Shown here one piece after another: positions 17,802 to 25,735 of a stretch of 32,003 nt of DNA (position 1 is the stretch's first letter; every line of letters starts with the position of its first letter). The notes under the pieces are model-generated. The model ran no database searches. It was not told the DNA's origin and saw only the letters and a program-made list of their open reading frames with translations. The position numbers were made by a program, and so were the translations under genes. Source of the stretch: Ramlibacter sp. (GTDB taxonomy: Bacteria; Pseudomonadota; Gammaproteobacteria; Burkholderiales; Burkholderiaceae_C); the NCBI GenBank assembly GCA_022844525.1, contig JALHLO010000016.1:1-32003 (forward strand). Reading direction: 5' to 3'.

Positions 17802-18356
17802 TCAGAAACGCGCCACGTACCGCAGCTGCAGGAAGTCCTGGCCGGGGTTGGGCTTCTTCAGGCCCGCGTTGGACACGTGGGCCCAGCGCAGCCCGATTTC
17901 GTGGCCGCGGTCGGCGCCGAACTGGTAGCCGATGCCCATCATGTCGTAGAAGTTCCAGCGCGTGCTGAAGCTCTTGCGCGGCGTGACGAACAGGCGGTCC
18001 ATGTAGCTGATGCCGATACCCAGCTCGATGAACCAGGGCGAGCGTCCCTGCGACAGCGTCATGCGCAGCGAAGGCACCAGTGCCAGCTGCGTATAGGTCT
18101 GGTGGCCGCCGCCGACCTCGTCGGCCCGCCAGCGGTTGATCATGAATTCCGTGTGCGCCGTCAATTCCGCCTTGCGGCGCAGCCGTTCGAAATCCCAGTC
18201 CCAGACCAGGCCGACGCCGGCCATGGCGGTGCCCTGCGCGCCGCCGCCGGCGCGCAGGGAGACGGCGTCGGGCGTGAAGTCGATCGCGTGGGCGGCGGGT
18301 GCCCCGGCGAGCAGGGCGGCGCCGAGGAGGGCGAGGAGAGCGTTCGTTGTTTTCAT
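17802..18356 (-). CDS. pagL: PagL-like lipid A 3-O-deacylase
   Basis: A 184-aa outer-membrane beta-barrel enzyme that removes the 3-O acyl chain of lipid A. Residues 1-24 form a signal peptide (ending AAHA). The core has alternating beta-strand patterns and ends with aromatic Phe184, typical of outer-membrane proteins. The PagL signature HVSNAGLKKPNPG carries the catalytic His160 and Ser162. The acidic third residue, usually Glu about 12 residues later, seems to be Asp174 or Gln173 here. Length is normal for the family. It is divergent from ybhP. Confidence 0.88.
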   Translation of the reverse strand: MKTTNALLALLGAALLAGAPAAHAIDFTPDAVSLRAGGGAQGTAMAGVGLVWDWDFERLRRKAELTAHTEFMINRWRADEVGGGHQTYTQLALVPSLRMTLSQGRSPWFIELGIGISYMDRLFVTPRKSFSTRWNFYDMMGIGYQFGADRGHEIGLRWAHVSNAGLKKPNPGQDFLQLRYVARF

Positions 18357-18648
18357 GGGTCGACAGTGTGGCGCCGGGGCCGGTGCCTGTCGCATGCCTC
18401 AGCCTCTTGCCCCAAGTGTGCGGCGAAAAATCGACGCACGCCGACCCCTGGAGGGGTGACACTCCGGCAGCGCGGTGGGGATCGGTCCTACACCGGGTCG
18501 GCGTTCGCGCAGGGGTCGGGCACGTCATCGGTACGTCGCACGACGCCTGCCGCCGGCCGCCACACGATCTTGGCCTTGCGTCCTACTTTGCAGGACGAGC
18601 TGCGCATTTACAAAAAGTGTCCCACCGAACCGGAAGAACGCAGCCCCC
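18357..18648. other. Divergent intergenic region of pagL and ybhP
   Basis: No gene is seen in these 292 bp. The region holds two plus-strand GTCCTAC copies (18485-18491 and 18580-18586). The second is part of a short dyad GTCCT-N7-AGGAC (18580-18596) and is followed by an AT-rich stretch ATTTACAAAAAG. These are the best candidates for the ybhP promoter. The pagL promoter is not clear. Confidence 0.4.
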
Positions 18649-19446
18649 ATGAGCGACCTCAGCCAGCCGATGGCGCCCGCCAGCGAGGAGAAGGTGACCG
18701 CCGCGCAGCTGACGGTGATGACCGTCAACATCCACAAGGGCTTCACCACCTTCAACCGCCGCTTCATCCTGCCGGAGCTGCGCGACGCGGTGCGCAAGAT
18801 CGGTGCCGACCTGGTGTTCATGCAGGAGGTGCTGGGCATGCACGACGCCCACGGCAAGAAGTGGGACGACTGGCCCGAAGGCGGGCAGTACGAATTCCTG
18901 GCCGACAGCATCTGGCCGCAGTTCGCCTACGGCCGCAACATGGTCTATCCCAAGGGCCACCACGGCAACGCCGTGATGTCCAAGTTCCCCATCATCCACT
19001 ACCAGAACCACGACGTGTCGGTCGCCGGCCCGGAAAAGCGCGGCCTGCTGCATTGCGTGATCAAGGTCCCCAACTGCGCGCACGACGTGCATGCGATCTG
19101 CGTGCACCTGGGCCTGGCCGAGGCGCACCGCCAGCAGCAGCTCGACCTGCTGTGCAAGATCACGCACACCGAGGTGCCGGCGGCGGCGCCGCTGATCGTG
19201 GCCGGCGACTTCAACGACTGGCGCCGGCGCGCCAACGACATCCTGCTGCGCGAGGCGGGGCTGCGCGAGATCTTCGTGTCGGCCTACGGCGAGCCGGCCA
19301 AGACCTTTCCCGCGATCTTCCCCGTGCTGTCGCTCGACCGGATCTACGTGCGCAACTGCTCCGTGCACCTGCCGGTGGTGCTGCCGCGGCGGCCCTGGTC
19401 GCACCTCTCGGACCACGCGCCGCTGGTCGCCGAGATCCACCTCTGA
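18649..19446 (+). CDS. ybhP: Endonuclease/exonuclease/phosphatase family protein YbhP
   Basis: A 265-aa protein of the EEP fold. It has the metal-binding and catalytic motifs in order: [15 protein letters not shown] (metal Glu), HLGLAEAHR (His), VAGDFNDW (Asp/Asn), SLDRIYV (Asp) and the final [10 protein letters not shown] (Asp/His). No signal peptide is seen. E. coli ybhP-clsB-ybhN has the same gene order, so a role in phospholipid metabolism is likely but not known in detail. The stop lies 14 nt before clsB. Confidence 0.92.
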   Translation: MSDLSQPMAPASEEKVTAAQLTVMTVNIHKGFTTFNRRFILPELRDAVRKIGADLVFMQEVLGMHDAHGKKWDDWPEGGQYEFLADSIWPQFAYGRNMVYPKGHHGNAVMSKFPIIHYQNHDVSVAGPEKRGLLHCVIKVPNCAHDVHAICVHLGLAEAHRQQQLDLLCKITHTEVPAAAPLIVAGDFNDWRRRANDILLREAGLREIFVSAYGEPAKTFPAIFPVLSLDRIYVRNCSVHLPVVLPRRPWSHLSDHAPLVAEIHL

Positions 19447-19460
19447 GGGGCAGCGCGGCC

Positions 19461-20717
19461 ATGGAACAGCGACGCTGGATTGCCGGCAACCATTTCGACC
19501 TGCTGGAGAACGGCGAGGAGTTCTTTCCGCGCGTGTTCGCCTGCATCGCCAACGCCAGGCGCGAGGTCATCGTCGAGACCTTCATCCTGTTCGAGGACAA
19601 GGTGGGCCTGCAGCTGCAGGAGGCCCTGATCGCCGCCGCCCGGCGCGGCGCCCAGGTCGACATCACCATCGACGACTGGGGCTCGCCCGACCTGTCGGAG
19701 CGCTTCCTGGCCTCGCTGCGCGAGGCGGGCGTGCGCGTGCACTCCTTCAACCCCGGCCCGCGCCCCTTCGGCCTGCGGCCGCACCTGCTGCGCCGCATGC
19801 ACCGCAAGATCGTGGTGGTGGACCGCGAGGTGGCCTTCGTGGGCGGCATCAACTACTCCGCCGACCACCTGGGCGACTTCGGTCCCGAGGCCAAGCAGGA
19901 CTACGCGGTGGAGATCCACGGCCCGCTGGTGGCCGAGATCCACCGCTTCTGCCACGGCGCGCTGGCCGAAGGCCTGCGCCACGCCCGGGAGGAGCGGCTT
20001 TGGTGGCGCGGACGCAAGAAGTTCCGCGCCGCACCCGAGGAGCTTGCACCGGCTGGCAGCGCCGAAGCCATGTTCGTGGTGCGCGACAACCGCCGCCACA
20101 TGAACGACATCGAGCGGCACTACCGCATCGCCATCCGCGCGGCGAAGAAGCGCATCGTGATCGCCAACGCCTACTTCTTCCCCGGCTACCGCTTCATCAA
20201 GGAACTCAAGCGGGCGGCCCGGCGCGGCGTCGACGTGCGCCTGGTGCTGCAGGGGCAGCCCGACATGCAGTTCGTCAAGACCGCCGCGGGCATGCTGTAC
20301 CACCACCTGCTGCGCGCCGGCGTGCGCGTCTACGAATACTGCGAGCGGCCGCTGCACGGCAAGGTCGCCGTCATGGACGACGAGTGGGCCACGGTGGGAT
20401 CGAGCAACCTCGATCCCATGAGCCTGTCGTTCAACCTCGAGGCCAACGTGATCATCCGCGACCGCGGCTTCAACCGGGAGCTCAGCGCCAACCTGGACAA
20501 GCTGATGTGCAAGGCCTGCAACGAGATCACCATCGAGGAGCTGGGTGAGCTCAAGGGCTGGTCGCTGGTGCGCAGCTTCCTGGCCTACCACTTCACCCGC
20601 CGCTACCCGCGCTGGGCGCAATGGCTGCCGCGGCACGTGCCGCGCCTGCTGCCCGCGGCGGCGCAACCGGGCAAGACGCTGCCCCCCGCCTTCGCCGTGC
20701 TCAAGGAGAAGGCTTGA
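19461..20717 (+). CDS. clsB: Cardiolipin synthase B
   Basis: A 418-aa phospholipase-D superfamily enzyme that makes cardiolipin (or related lipid) at the inner membrane. Both HxK(x)4D motifs are present: His114/Lys116/Asp121 in HRKIVVVD and His299/Lys301/Asp306 in HGKVAVMD. There is no N-terminal membrane helix pair, as in ClsB and unlike ClsA. The C-terminus is basic and aromatic (FTRRYPRWAQWLPRH), fitting peripheral membrane contact. The start at 19461 is set by homology; the frame is open far upstream. It overlaps ybhN by one base. Confidence 0.94.
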   Translation: MEQRRWIAGNHFDLLENGEEFFPRVFACIANARREVIVETFILFEDKVGLQLQEALIAAARRGAQVDITIDDWGSPDLSERFLASLREAGVRVHSFNPGPRPFGLRPHLLRRMHRKIVVVDREVAFVGGINYSADHLGDFGPEAKQDYAVEIHGPLVAEIHRFCHGALAEGLRHAREERLWWRGRKKFRAAPEELAPAGSAEAMFVVRDNRRHMNDIERHYRIAIRAAKKRIVIANAYFFPGYRFIKELKRAARRGVDVRLVLQGQPDMQFVKTAAGMLYHHLLRAGVRVYEYCERPLHGKVAVMDDEWATVGSSNLDPMSLSFNLEANVIIRDRGFNRELSANLDKLMCKACNEITIEELGELKGWSLVRSFLAYHFTRRYPRWAQWLPRHVPRLLPAAAQPGKTLPPAFAVLKEKA

Positions 20718-21655
20718 TGCGCAACCACCCCTGGTGGCCCTGGATCAAGCGCATCGTGCTCACCGCCTTCCTCGCGGTCGTGGCCTTCCTGCTGGTTCGC
20801 TACGCGCGCAACGTCGACTGGGGGGAGGTCAAGCAGAGCGTGCTGGAGCTGCCGCGCTCCACGCTGATGACGGCCTTCCTGTTCGCGGCCACCAGCCACC
20901 TGGTGTACAGCCTGCTGGACCTGGTGGGGCGCCACTACACGGGGCACCGGCTGTCCGTGCGCAAGGTGATGCAGATCAGCTTCACCAGCTACGCCTTCAA
21001 CCTCAACCTGGGCTCGCTGGTGGGCGGCATCGGCTTTCGCTACCGGCTCTACGGCAAGCTGGGCGTGCGCTACGGCGACATCACGCGGGTGGTCACCCTG
21101 TCGATGATCACCAACTGGTTGGGTTACATCCTGCTGGCCGGCCTGGTGTTCACCATCGCGCCGCTGCAGCTGCCGCCGCACTGGAAGCTCGACAGCGAGG
21201 AGCTGCGCATGCTGGGCGTGGGCCTGCTGGCCGTGACGGTCTCCTACCTCGGGCTGTGTGCCTTCTCCCGCCAGCGCCGCTGGAACGTGCGCGGCCACGA
21301 GATCGACCTGCCCACCGTGCGCATGGCCTTCGCGCAGCTGGCCATCTCCTGTCCGCACTGGCTGACCATGGCGGCCGTGCCCTGGGTGCTGCTGCAGGGC
21401 CAGATCGACTACCCGACCGCGCTGTCCGTGCTGCTGATGGCGGCGATCGCCGGGGTGATCCTGCACATCCCGGCCGGACTGGGCGTCACCGAGGCGGTGT
21501 TCATCGCCCTGCTGTCGCACCGCGTGCCCGAGCACCAGCTGCTGGGGGCCCTGCTGGCCTACCGCGCGATCTTCTACCTCACGCCGCTGCTGGCCGGCGC
21601 GCTGCTTTACCTGAAGATGGAGATGCGCATCCGCAAACATGTACCGGTTGCCTGA
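20717..21655 (+). CDS. ybhN: YbhN-like integral membrane protein (LPG synthase TM family)
   Basis: A 312-aa inner-membrane protein with about eight hydrophobic segments, of the lysylphosphatidylglycerol synthase transmembrane-region family (UPF0104/YbhN). Marks are YAFNLNLGSLVGGIGFRYRLY and the late IPAGLGVTEAVFIALL motif. Only the membrane flippase-like part is present; the aminoacyl-transferase domain of MprF is absent. It is the third gene of ybhP-clsB-ybhN, with TGATG coupling to clsB. A role in moving or handling cardiolipin or other lipids is plausible. Confidence 0.93.
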   Translation: MRNHPWWPWIKRIVLTAFLAVVAFLLVRYARNVDWGEVKQSVLELPRSTLMTAFLFAATSHLVYSLLDLVGRHYTGHRLSVRKVMQISFTSYAFNLNLGSLVGGIGFRYRLYGKLGVRYGDITRVVTLSMITNWLGYILLAGLVFTIAPLQLPPHWKLDSEELRMLGVGLLAVTVSYLGLCAFSRQRRWNVRGHEIDLPTVRMAFAQLAISCPHWLTMAAVPWVLLQGQIDYPTALSVLLMAAIAGVILHIPAGLGVTEAVFIALLSHRVPEHQLLGALLAYRAIFYLTPLLAGALLYLKMEMRIRKHVPVA

Positions 21656-21710
21656 AGCAATTACATACTCGGGGACCACAGCGCGCCCGTTCTTGCGGAC
21701 AATCCTGTGT

Positions 21711-22007
21711 ATGGAATCGAACACGCGACCCACCCCGGCGCAGCTTGCGCCGTACAACCCGCTGTCGGGCTGGGAAGCTGCCACGCGCTGGAACGCGGCC
21801 ACCTGGGACTGGATGGCCCAGGGCTTCCGGCAATGGATGGCGCTCATGACCACGGTGCCGGCGCGGCCCGTCGCCCCGCTCCCGCAGGCGCAGACGCTCG
21901 CCGCCCCCGCGCAGCGGCCCCTGGCCCAGGCAGAGCCCAAACGCCCGCCTCGCGTCAAGACCCAGCCGACGGCCCGGCCGAAGGCGAAGACCAGGACGCG
22001 AGGCTGA
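21711..22007 (+). CDS. Small protein of unknown function, basic tail
   Basis: A 98-aa protein I do not recognise. The N-terminal half is rich in Trp (GWEAATRWNAATWDWMAQGFRQWM), suggesting an amphipathic helix that could touch membranes or granules, loosely like small phasin-like proteins. The C-terminal half is Pro/Ala-rich and strongly basic (KTQPTARPKAKTRTRG). Codon use is like neighbouring genes with GC-rich third positions, supporting coding. The start at 21711 is chosen over 21639, which is in the 3' end of ybhN. It precedes the DUF4130 gene by 4 nt. Confidence 0.6.
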   Translation: MESNTRPTPAQLAPYNPLSGWEAATRWNAATWDWMAQGFRQWMALMTTVPARPVAPLPQAQTLAAPAQRPLAQAEPKRPPRVKTQPTARPKAKTRTRG

Positions 22008-22011
22008 AGCC

Positions 22012-22713
22012 ATGACAGGCGATTCGGGCATGGAAGCGAAACTGGCTGGTCAAACCGATCTGGCGGGCTTCCGGTCCGAAGCGCGCCAGCTGCTGGCCCA
22101 CCAGGTCCCGCCGGAAGATGTGCAGTGGCAGCTGCAGCCGCAGGCCGACCAGTACACCGACCCGCAGTCCCCGCAAGCGAGCCGGCCGAAGAACGTGGCG
22201 CGCGCCGCCACCGCCATCGTGCCGGCTTCGTTCACGCGGCTGTGCGAGTTCGTGGTGCTGCACCGGGACCCCGAACGGTTCTCGCTGCTGTACCGCCTGC
22301 TCTGGCGCCTGGTGCACGAGCCGGGCTTGCGCAACGACCCGCTCGACCCCGACATGCTGCAGGCGCAGCACATGGCGCATGCGGTGCGCCGCGACATCCA
22401 CAAGATGAAGGCCAACCTGCGCCTGCGCGCGATGCGCGACGGCGAGGGCCGCGAACTGCAGGCCGGCTGCTACGAGCCGGCGCACCACGTGGTGGAGGCG
22501 GTGGCGCCCTGGTTCGCCAAGCGGGTGCCGGCACCGCGCTGGGCGATCTTCACGCCCGACCGCAGCGTGCGCTGCGAGGAAGGCCGGCTGCTGTTCGGCC
22601 CCGGCGTTCCCGCGGCGGAGCTTCCGGGCCACGATGGCCCGGAGGGTGACTGGCTGGCCTGCCACGAGCGCGTGTTCGCCGCGCACGACCGGCCTGCCGC
22701 CACCCATGCCTGA
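22012..22713 (+). CDS. DUF4130 / TIGR03915-type DNA metabolism protein
   Basis: A 233-aa protein of the DUF4130 (TIGR03915) family. Recognised parts are FRSEARQLLAHQVPPEDVQW near the N-terminus, MAHAVRRDIHKMKANLRLR, YEPAHHVVEAVAPWFAKR and RWAIFTPDRSVRCEE with LLFGPG. The family is linked to UdgX uracil-DNA glycosylases, either fused or adjacent, and often to a radical SAM protein. The molecular function is unknown. Met7 at 22030 is an alternative start. The gene overlaps udgX by 8 bp, so both are made together. No radical SAM gene is seen in the window. Confidence 0.85.
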   Translation: MTGDSGMEAKLAGQTDLAGFRSEARQLLAHQVPPEDVQWQLQPQADQYTDPQSPQASRPKNVARAATAIVPASFTRLCEFVVLHRDPERFSLLYRLLWRLVHEPGLRNDPLDPDMLQAQHMAHAVRRDIHKMKANLRLRAMRDGEGRELQAGCYEPAHHVVEAVAPWFAKRVPAPRWAIFTPDRSVRCEEGRLLFGPGVPAAELPGHDGPEGDWLACHERVFAAHDRPAATHA

Positions 22714-23317
22714 GCGGCCGGACCACCGGATCACTTCCCTGGCCGCGCTCAGGGCGGCCACCATGGCGTGCCGCGAGTGCCCGATCGGCGAGATCGCCAC
22801 CCAGTCGGTCATCGGCGAAGGACGCCTGCAGGCGCCGCTGATGCTGGTGGGCGAACAGCCCGGCGACCAGGAGGACCTGCAGGGCCACCCCTTCGTCGGC
22901 CCGGCCGGCAAGCTGCTGGCGCGCGCGCTGCAGGCCGCCGGCATCCCGCGCGAGCAGACCTTCGTCTCCAACGCGGTCAAGCACTTCAAGTTCGAACTGC
23001 GCGGCAAGCGGCGCATCCACAAGAGCCCCGCCGTGCGCGAGATCGCCGCCTGCCAGCACTGGCTGGAGGACGAGATCGCGCTGGTGCGGCCGGGCGCGCT
23101 GGTGGCCCTGGGGGCGACCGCGGCGCGCTCACTGCTTGGGCGCGCCACGCCGGTGAACGCCAACCGCGGGCAATGGCTGCCCCGGCCGGACGGCCTGCAG
23201 GTGCTGGTGACCCTACATCCCTCCGCGCTGCTGCGCGTCGATCCCGAGGATCGCGAGGCGGCGTTCGAAGCGTTCGTCCATGACCTGCGGCAGGCACAGC
23301 GGCTGTTCCGAAGCTGA
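22706..23317 (+). CDS. udgX: UdgX-type uracil-DNA glycosylase
   Basis: A 203-aa uracil-DNA glycosylase of the UdgX type. It has GEQPGDQED (motif A) and the KRRIHK loop (101-106), whose His105 corresponds to the histidine that bonds covalently to the abasic site in mycobacterial UdgX. HPSALLR (His171) forms motif B. Cys22, Cys25 and Cys116 with His93 are candidate ligands of the iron-sulfur cluster; which residue is the fourth ligand is not certain. It stands alone, unlike the DUF4130 fusions. Its last 105 bp overlap the antisense exported-protein gene. It would remove uracil and stay bound to the damaged strand. Confidence 0.92.
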   Translation: MPERPDHRITSLAALRAATMACRECPIGEIATQSVIGEGRLQAPLMLVGEQPGDQEDLQGHPFVGPAGKLLARALQAAGIPREQTFVSNAVKHFKFELRGKRRIHKSPAVREIAACQHWLEDEIALVRPGALVALGATAARSLLGRATPVNANRGQWLPRPDGLQVLVTLHPSALLRVDPEDREAAFEAFVHDLRQAQRLFRS

Positions 23318-23635
23318 GATCCGCGGGACGTCGGCGCAGGCCACGGTCGGCAGCGGGTTCGTCTGCTCCTCGATCACGCGCGGCCGGCGCAGGTTGAGCC
23401 CCGCGCCGTCGGAACCCTGCAGGCCGATGCCGCCCTGCGGCGGGCCGGCCATCGCGCCCAGGCCCGCCTGCGCGCCGGACATGGCCGGACGGCCCTGGAA
23501 CATGGCCGAGGCATTGGGGCTGAGGTTCATGCTGTTCACCGACTGCTGGCCCCAGGCCTCCACGGCCAGCAAGCCCAGCGCGAGCGCCACAGCGACCGCG
23601 ATCCAGTGGGTGGGATGGTGCGGATCATGTTTCAT
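23213..23635 (-). CDS. Small exported protein of unknown function, antisense to udgX end
   Basis: A 140-aa protein not matched to a known family. The start at 23635 has AAGGAG about 7 nt upstream; a TTG five codons earlier is less likely. A positive N-terminus and a hydrophobic stretch (WIAVAVALALGLLAVEAWG) are a signal peptide or anchor. The middle is Gly/Met/Ala-rich (MFQGRPAMSGAQAGLGAMAG). The end has two cysteines (ACADVPRI, PLCLPQVMDERFERRL) that could pair. The 3' 105 bp run antisense to udgX. A TTCCTACG motif similar to the GTCCTAC boxes is about 75-80 nt upstream. Confidence 0.65.
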   Translation of the reverse strand: MKHDPHHPTHWIAVAVALALGLLAVEAWGQQSVNSMNLSPNASAMFQGRPAMSGAQAGLGAMAGPPQGGIGLQGSDGAGLNLRRPRVIEEQTNPLPTVACADVPRISASEQPLCLPQVMDERFERRLAILGIDAQQRGGM

Positions 23636-23708
23636 CTCTCGCTCCTTCAATGGGGCAAGTGTGGAACGTCGGGGGTCGGGGGAAGGACCGCGCCAGGCGC
23701 CAGCCAGC

Positions 23709-23717
23709 GTAGGAAGA
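23709..23717 (-). promoter_or_regulatory. TTCCTAC motif upstream of exported-protein gene
   Basis: Minus-strand TCTTCCTAC, followed after a gap by GGTCCTTCC, lies 75-82 nt before the start at 23635. It differs from GTCCTAC by one base and has no TCCGATAGGG box, so the link to the other copies is weak. Confidence 0.25.
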
Positions 23718-23835
23718 CCCCGTCATTCCACCGGCGCCGGAAATGACGAGCCAGCCGCAATCACATTCCGAGGGACAAGACACGTCTCTGTTACGTGCCC
23801 GCTGCTAAACTCCGCGCGCCTTTGAAGCCGTATCG

Positions 23836-24585
23836 ATGACCGTTGCACTCGCAGGACGCGCCCCTGCCACCTTCGAGATCAAGAGCGCCAACCTGCCCCT
23901 GGTTGCGCTGCTGCTGAAGTCCCACGACCTCGATCTCCTGGCCCTGGAGCTGCGCGGACGCTTCGGTGAGCTGCCCGACTTCTTCGACCACGATCCCCTG
24001 GTGATCGACCTGGCGCCGCTGCAGGGCGGCGAGGTGGACTTCGCCCGGCTCATCGGCCTGCTCAAGACCTACAACGTGATGCCGGTGGCGGTGCGCGGCG
24101 GTACCGAGGAGCAGATGCTGGCGGCGCTGGATTGCGGGCTGGCGTCGGCGCCGGATGCCCTCACCCCCGCCCTCTCCCAGAGGGAGAGGGAGCAACAGCC
24201 GGGGAAACAGCCGGAGAAGAAACCCGAAGCGCCGCCGCTGCCGCCGCCCGCCAGCGCCCTCGTCGTCGACAAGCCCCTGCGCTCGGGCCAGCAGGTCTAC
24301 GCCCGCGGGCGCGACCTGGTGGTGCTGTCGATGGTGAACCCGGGCGCCGAAGTGGTGGCCGACGGCCACATCCACGTCTATGCGCCGTTGCGGGGCAAGG
24401 CGATCGCCGGCGCCCGCGGCGACGCGAGCGCCCGCATCCTGACCCTGTGCCTGGAGCCCGAACTGGTCTCCATCGCCGGCGTCTACCGCACCAGCGAACA
24501 CCCGCTGCCAGACCACCTCCGCGGCAAGCCCGCCCAGATCCGCCTGCAGGGCGACAAGCTGGTGATGGACCCGCTGAAAACGTAA
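23836..24585 (+). CDS. minC: Septum site-determining protein MinC
   Basis: A 249-aa inhibitor of FtsZ assembly, used with MinD and MinE to place the division site. The N-terminal domain (about 1-103) begins [19 protein letters not shown] and holds [11 protein letters not shown]. The C-terminal beta-helix domain (about 145-249) starts [19 protein letters not shown] and includes [24 protein letters not shown]-type motifs for MinD binding. The linker between them contains the repeat-derived stretch [13 protein letters not shown] and then a Lys/Pro-rich part. Length is normal. It starts the minCDE operon, with 11 nt to minD. Confidence 0.95.
   Translation: MTVALAGRAPATFEIKSANLPLVALLLKSHDLDLLALELRGRFGELPDFFDHDPLVIDLAPLQGGEVDFARLIGLLKTYNVMPVAVRGGTEEQMLAALDCGLASAPDALTPALSQREREQQPGKQPEKKPEAPPLPPPASALVVDKPLRSGQQVYARGRDLVVLSMVNPGAEVVADGHIHVYAPLRGKAIAGARGDASARILTLCLEPELVSIAGVYRTSEHPLPDHLRGKPAQIRLQGDKLVMDPLKT
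24156..24194 (+). repeat. Palindromic repeat embedded in minC
   Basis: A 39-bp element with TGCCCTCACCCC at one end and CCCTCTCCC-AGA-GGGAGAGGG forming a stem. It matches the intergenic copy at 30391-30430 in nearly all positions. It is 13 codons long, so the reading frame is kept, and it encodes residues 108-120 of MinC, in the linker. Confidence 0.85.
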
Positions 24586-24596
24586 AGGACAAACCC

Positions 24597-25412
24597 ATGG
24601 CCAAGATCATCGTCGTCACCTCGGGCAAGGGCGGCGTCGGCAAGACGACCACCAGCGCCAGCTTCGCCAGCGCCCTGGCCCTGCGCGGGCACAAGACCGC
24701 CGTCATCGACTTCGACGTGGGCCTGCGCAACCTGGACCTGATCATGGGCTGCGAGCGCCGCGTGGTCTACGACTTCGTCAACGTGATCCACGGCGAGGCC
24801 ACCCTCAACCAGGCCCTGATCAAGGACAAGAACTGCGACCACCTGTTCGTGCTGGCCGCCAGCCAGACCCGCGACAAGGAAGCCCTGAGCAAGGACGGCG
24901 TGGAGAAGGTCCTGAACGACCTGGCCGGCATGGGCTTCGAGTACATCGTGTGCGACTCGCCGGCCGGCATCGAGACCGGGGCCCTGATGGCCATGCACTT
25001 CGCCGACGAGGCCCTGGTGGTGACCAACCCCGAGGTCAGCTCGGTGCGCGACTCCGACCGGATCCTGGGCATGCTGGCCTCCAAGACCCGGCGGGCGATC
25101 GAGGGCAAGGAATCCATCAAGGAGCACCTGCTGATCACCCGCTACAACCCCAACCGGGTGGACCAGGGGCACATGCTGTCGCTGGAGGACATCCAGGACA
25201 TCCTGCGGATTCCCCTGATCGGGGTGGTGCCGGAATCCGAGTCGGTGCTGCAGGCCTCCAACCAGGGCACCCCGGCCGTCCACCTGAAGGGCACGGACGT
25301 CAGCGAGGCCTACCAGGACATCGCCGCCCGCTTCCTGGGGGAGGACCGGCCCCTGCGCTTCGTCGATCCACAGAAGGCGGGGCTCCTGAAGCGCCTGTTC
25401 GGGAGGAAGTGA
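24597..25412 (+). CDS. minD: Septum site-determining ATPase MinD
   Basis: A 271-aa membrane-bound ATPase that recruits MinC and oscillates with MinE. It has the deviant Walker [10 protein letters not shown] with the signature lysine, switch [23 protein letters not shown] (partly quoted by position about 38-60), Walker [12 protein letters not shown] and the C-terminal membrane-targeting helix [12 protein letters not shown]. Length is normal. minE starts at the last base of its stop (TGATG). Confidence 0.97.
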   Translation: MAKIIVVTSGKGGVGKTTTSASFASALALRGHKTAVIDFDVGLRNLDLIMGCERRVVYDFVNVIHGEATLNQALIKDKNCDHLFVLAASQTRDKEALSKDGVEKVLNDLAGMGFEYIVCDSPAGIETGALMAMHFADEALVVTNPEVSSVRDSDRILGMLASKTRRAIEGKESIKEHLLITRYNPNRVDQGHMLSLEDIQDILRIPLIGVVPESESVLQASNQGTPAVHLKGTDVSEAYQDIAARFLGEDRPLRFVDPQKAGLLKRLFGRK

Positions 25413-25678
25413 TGAGCTTGCTGTCCTTTCTGCTGGGGGAAAAGAAGAAGACGGCCAGCGTGGCCAAGGAGCGCCTGCAGATCATCCTGGCGCACGAGCG
25501 GGTGGGCCGCAACGCGGGCGGGGCGCCCGACTACCTGCCGGCCCTGCAGCGTGATTTAGTTGCGGTGATCAGCAAGTACGTGAAGATCGATCCGGCTCAC
25601 CTGAAGGTCAACGTGGAGCGCCAGGACAACCTGGAAGTCCTCGAGGTGAAGATCGAGCTGCCCGAGGTAGCACGCTAA
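25412..25678 (+). CDS. minE: Cell division topological specificity factor MinE
   Basis: An 88-aa protein that drives MinCD oscillation. The N-terminus [15 protein letters not shown] is the membrane-binding amphipathic helix. [16 protein letters not shown] is the MinD-interacting segment, and the rest forms the anti-MinCD dimer domain ([27 protein letters not shown]). Length is typical. It is translationally coupled with minD and ends the operon. Confidence 0.96.
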   Translation: MSLLSFLLGEKKKTASVAKERLQIILAHERVGRNAGGAPDYLPALQRDLVAVISKYVKIDPAHLKVNVERQDNLEVLEVKIELPEVAR

Positions 25679-25682
25679 CGAC

Positions 25683-25729
25683 CTGTCAGGATTGACAGGA
25701 TTGACATCGGCCGCCTGTCAAGAGATAAA
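25683..25729 (+). promoter_or_regulatory. Promoter with overlapping operator-like repeats
   Basis: A perfect -35 TTGACA (25701-25706), 17-nt spacer and -10 GATAAA (25724-25729, 4 of 6) precede the SRPBCC gene, whose ATG is only 7 nt after the -10. The -35 is part of a tandem repeat GGATTGACA x2 (25689-25706) and of a dyad CTGTCA-N4-TGACAG (25683-25698); another CTGTCA lies at 25715. A repressor or activator could bind here. The transcript would be leaderless. Confidence 0.6.
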
Positions 25730-25735
25730 GCACGG

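Noticed and set aside
17877-19460. Long in-frame extension upstream of clsB
   Set aside because: The frame is open by chance across pagL and ybhP. ClsB homology begins at 19461, and ybhP in another frame has the conserved EEP motifs.
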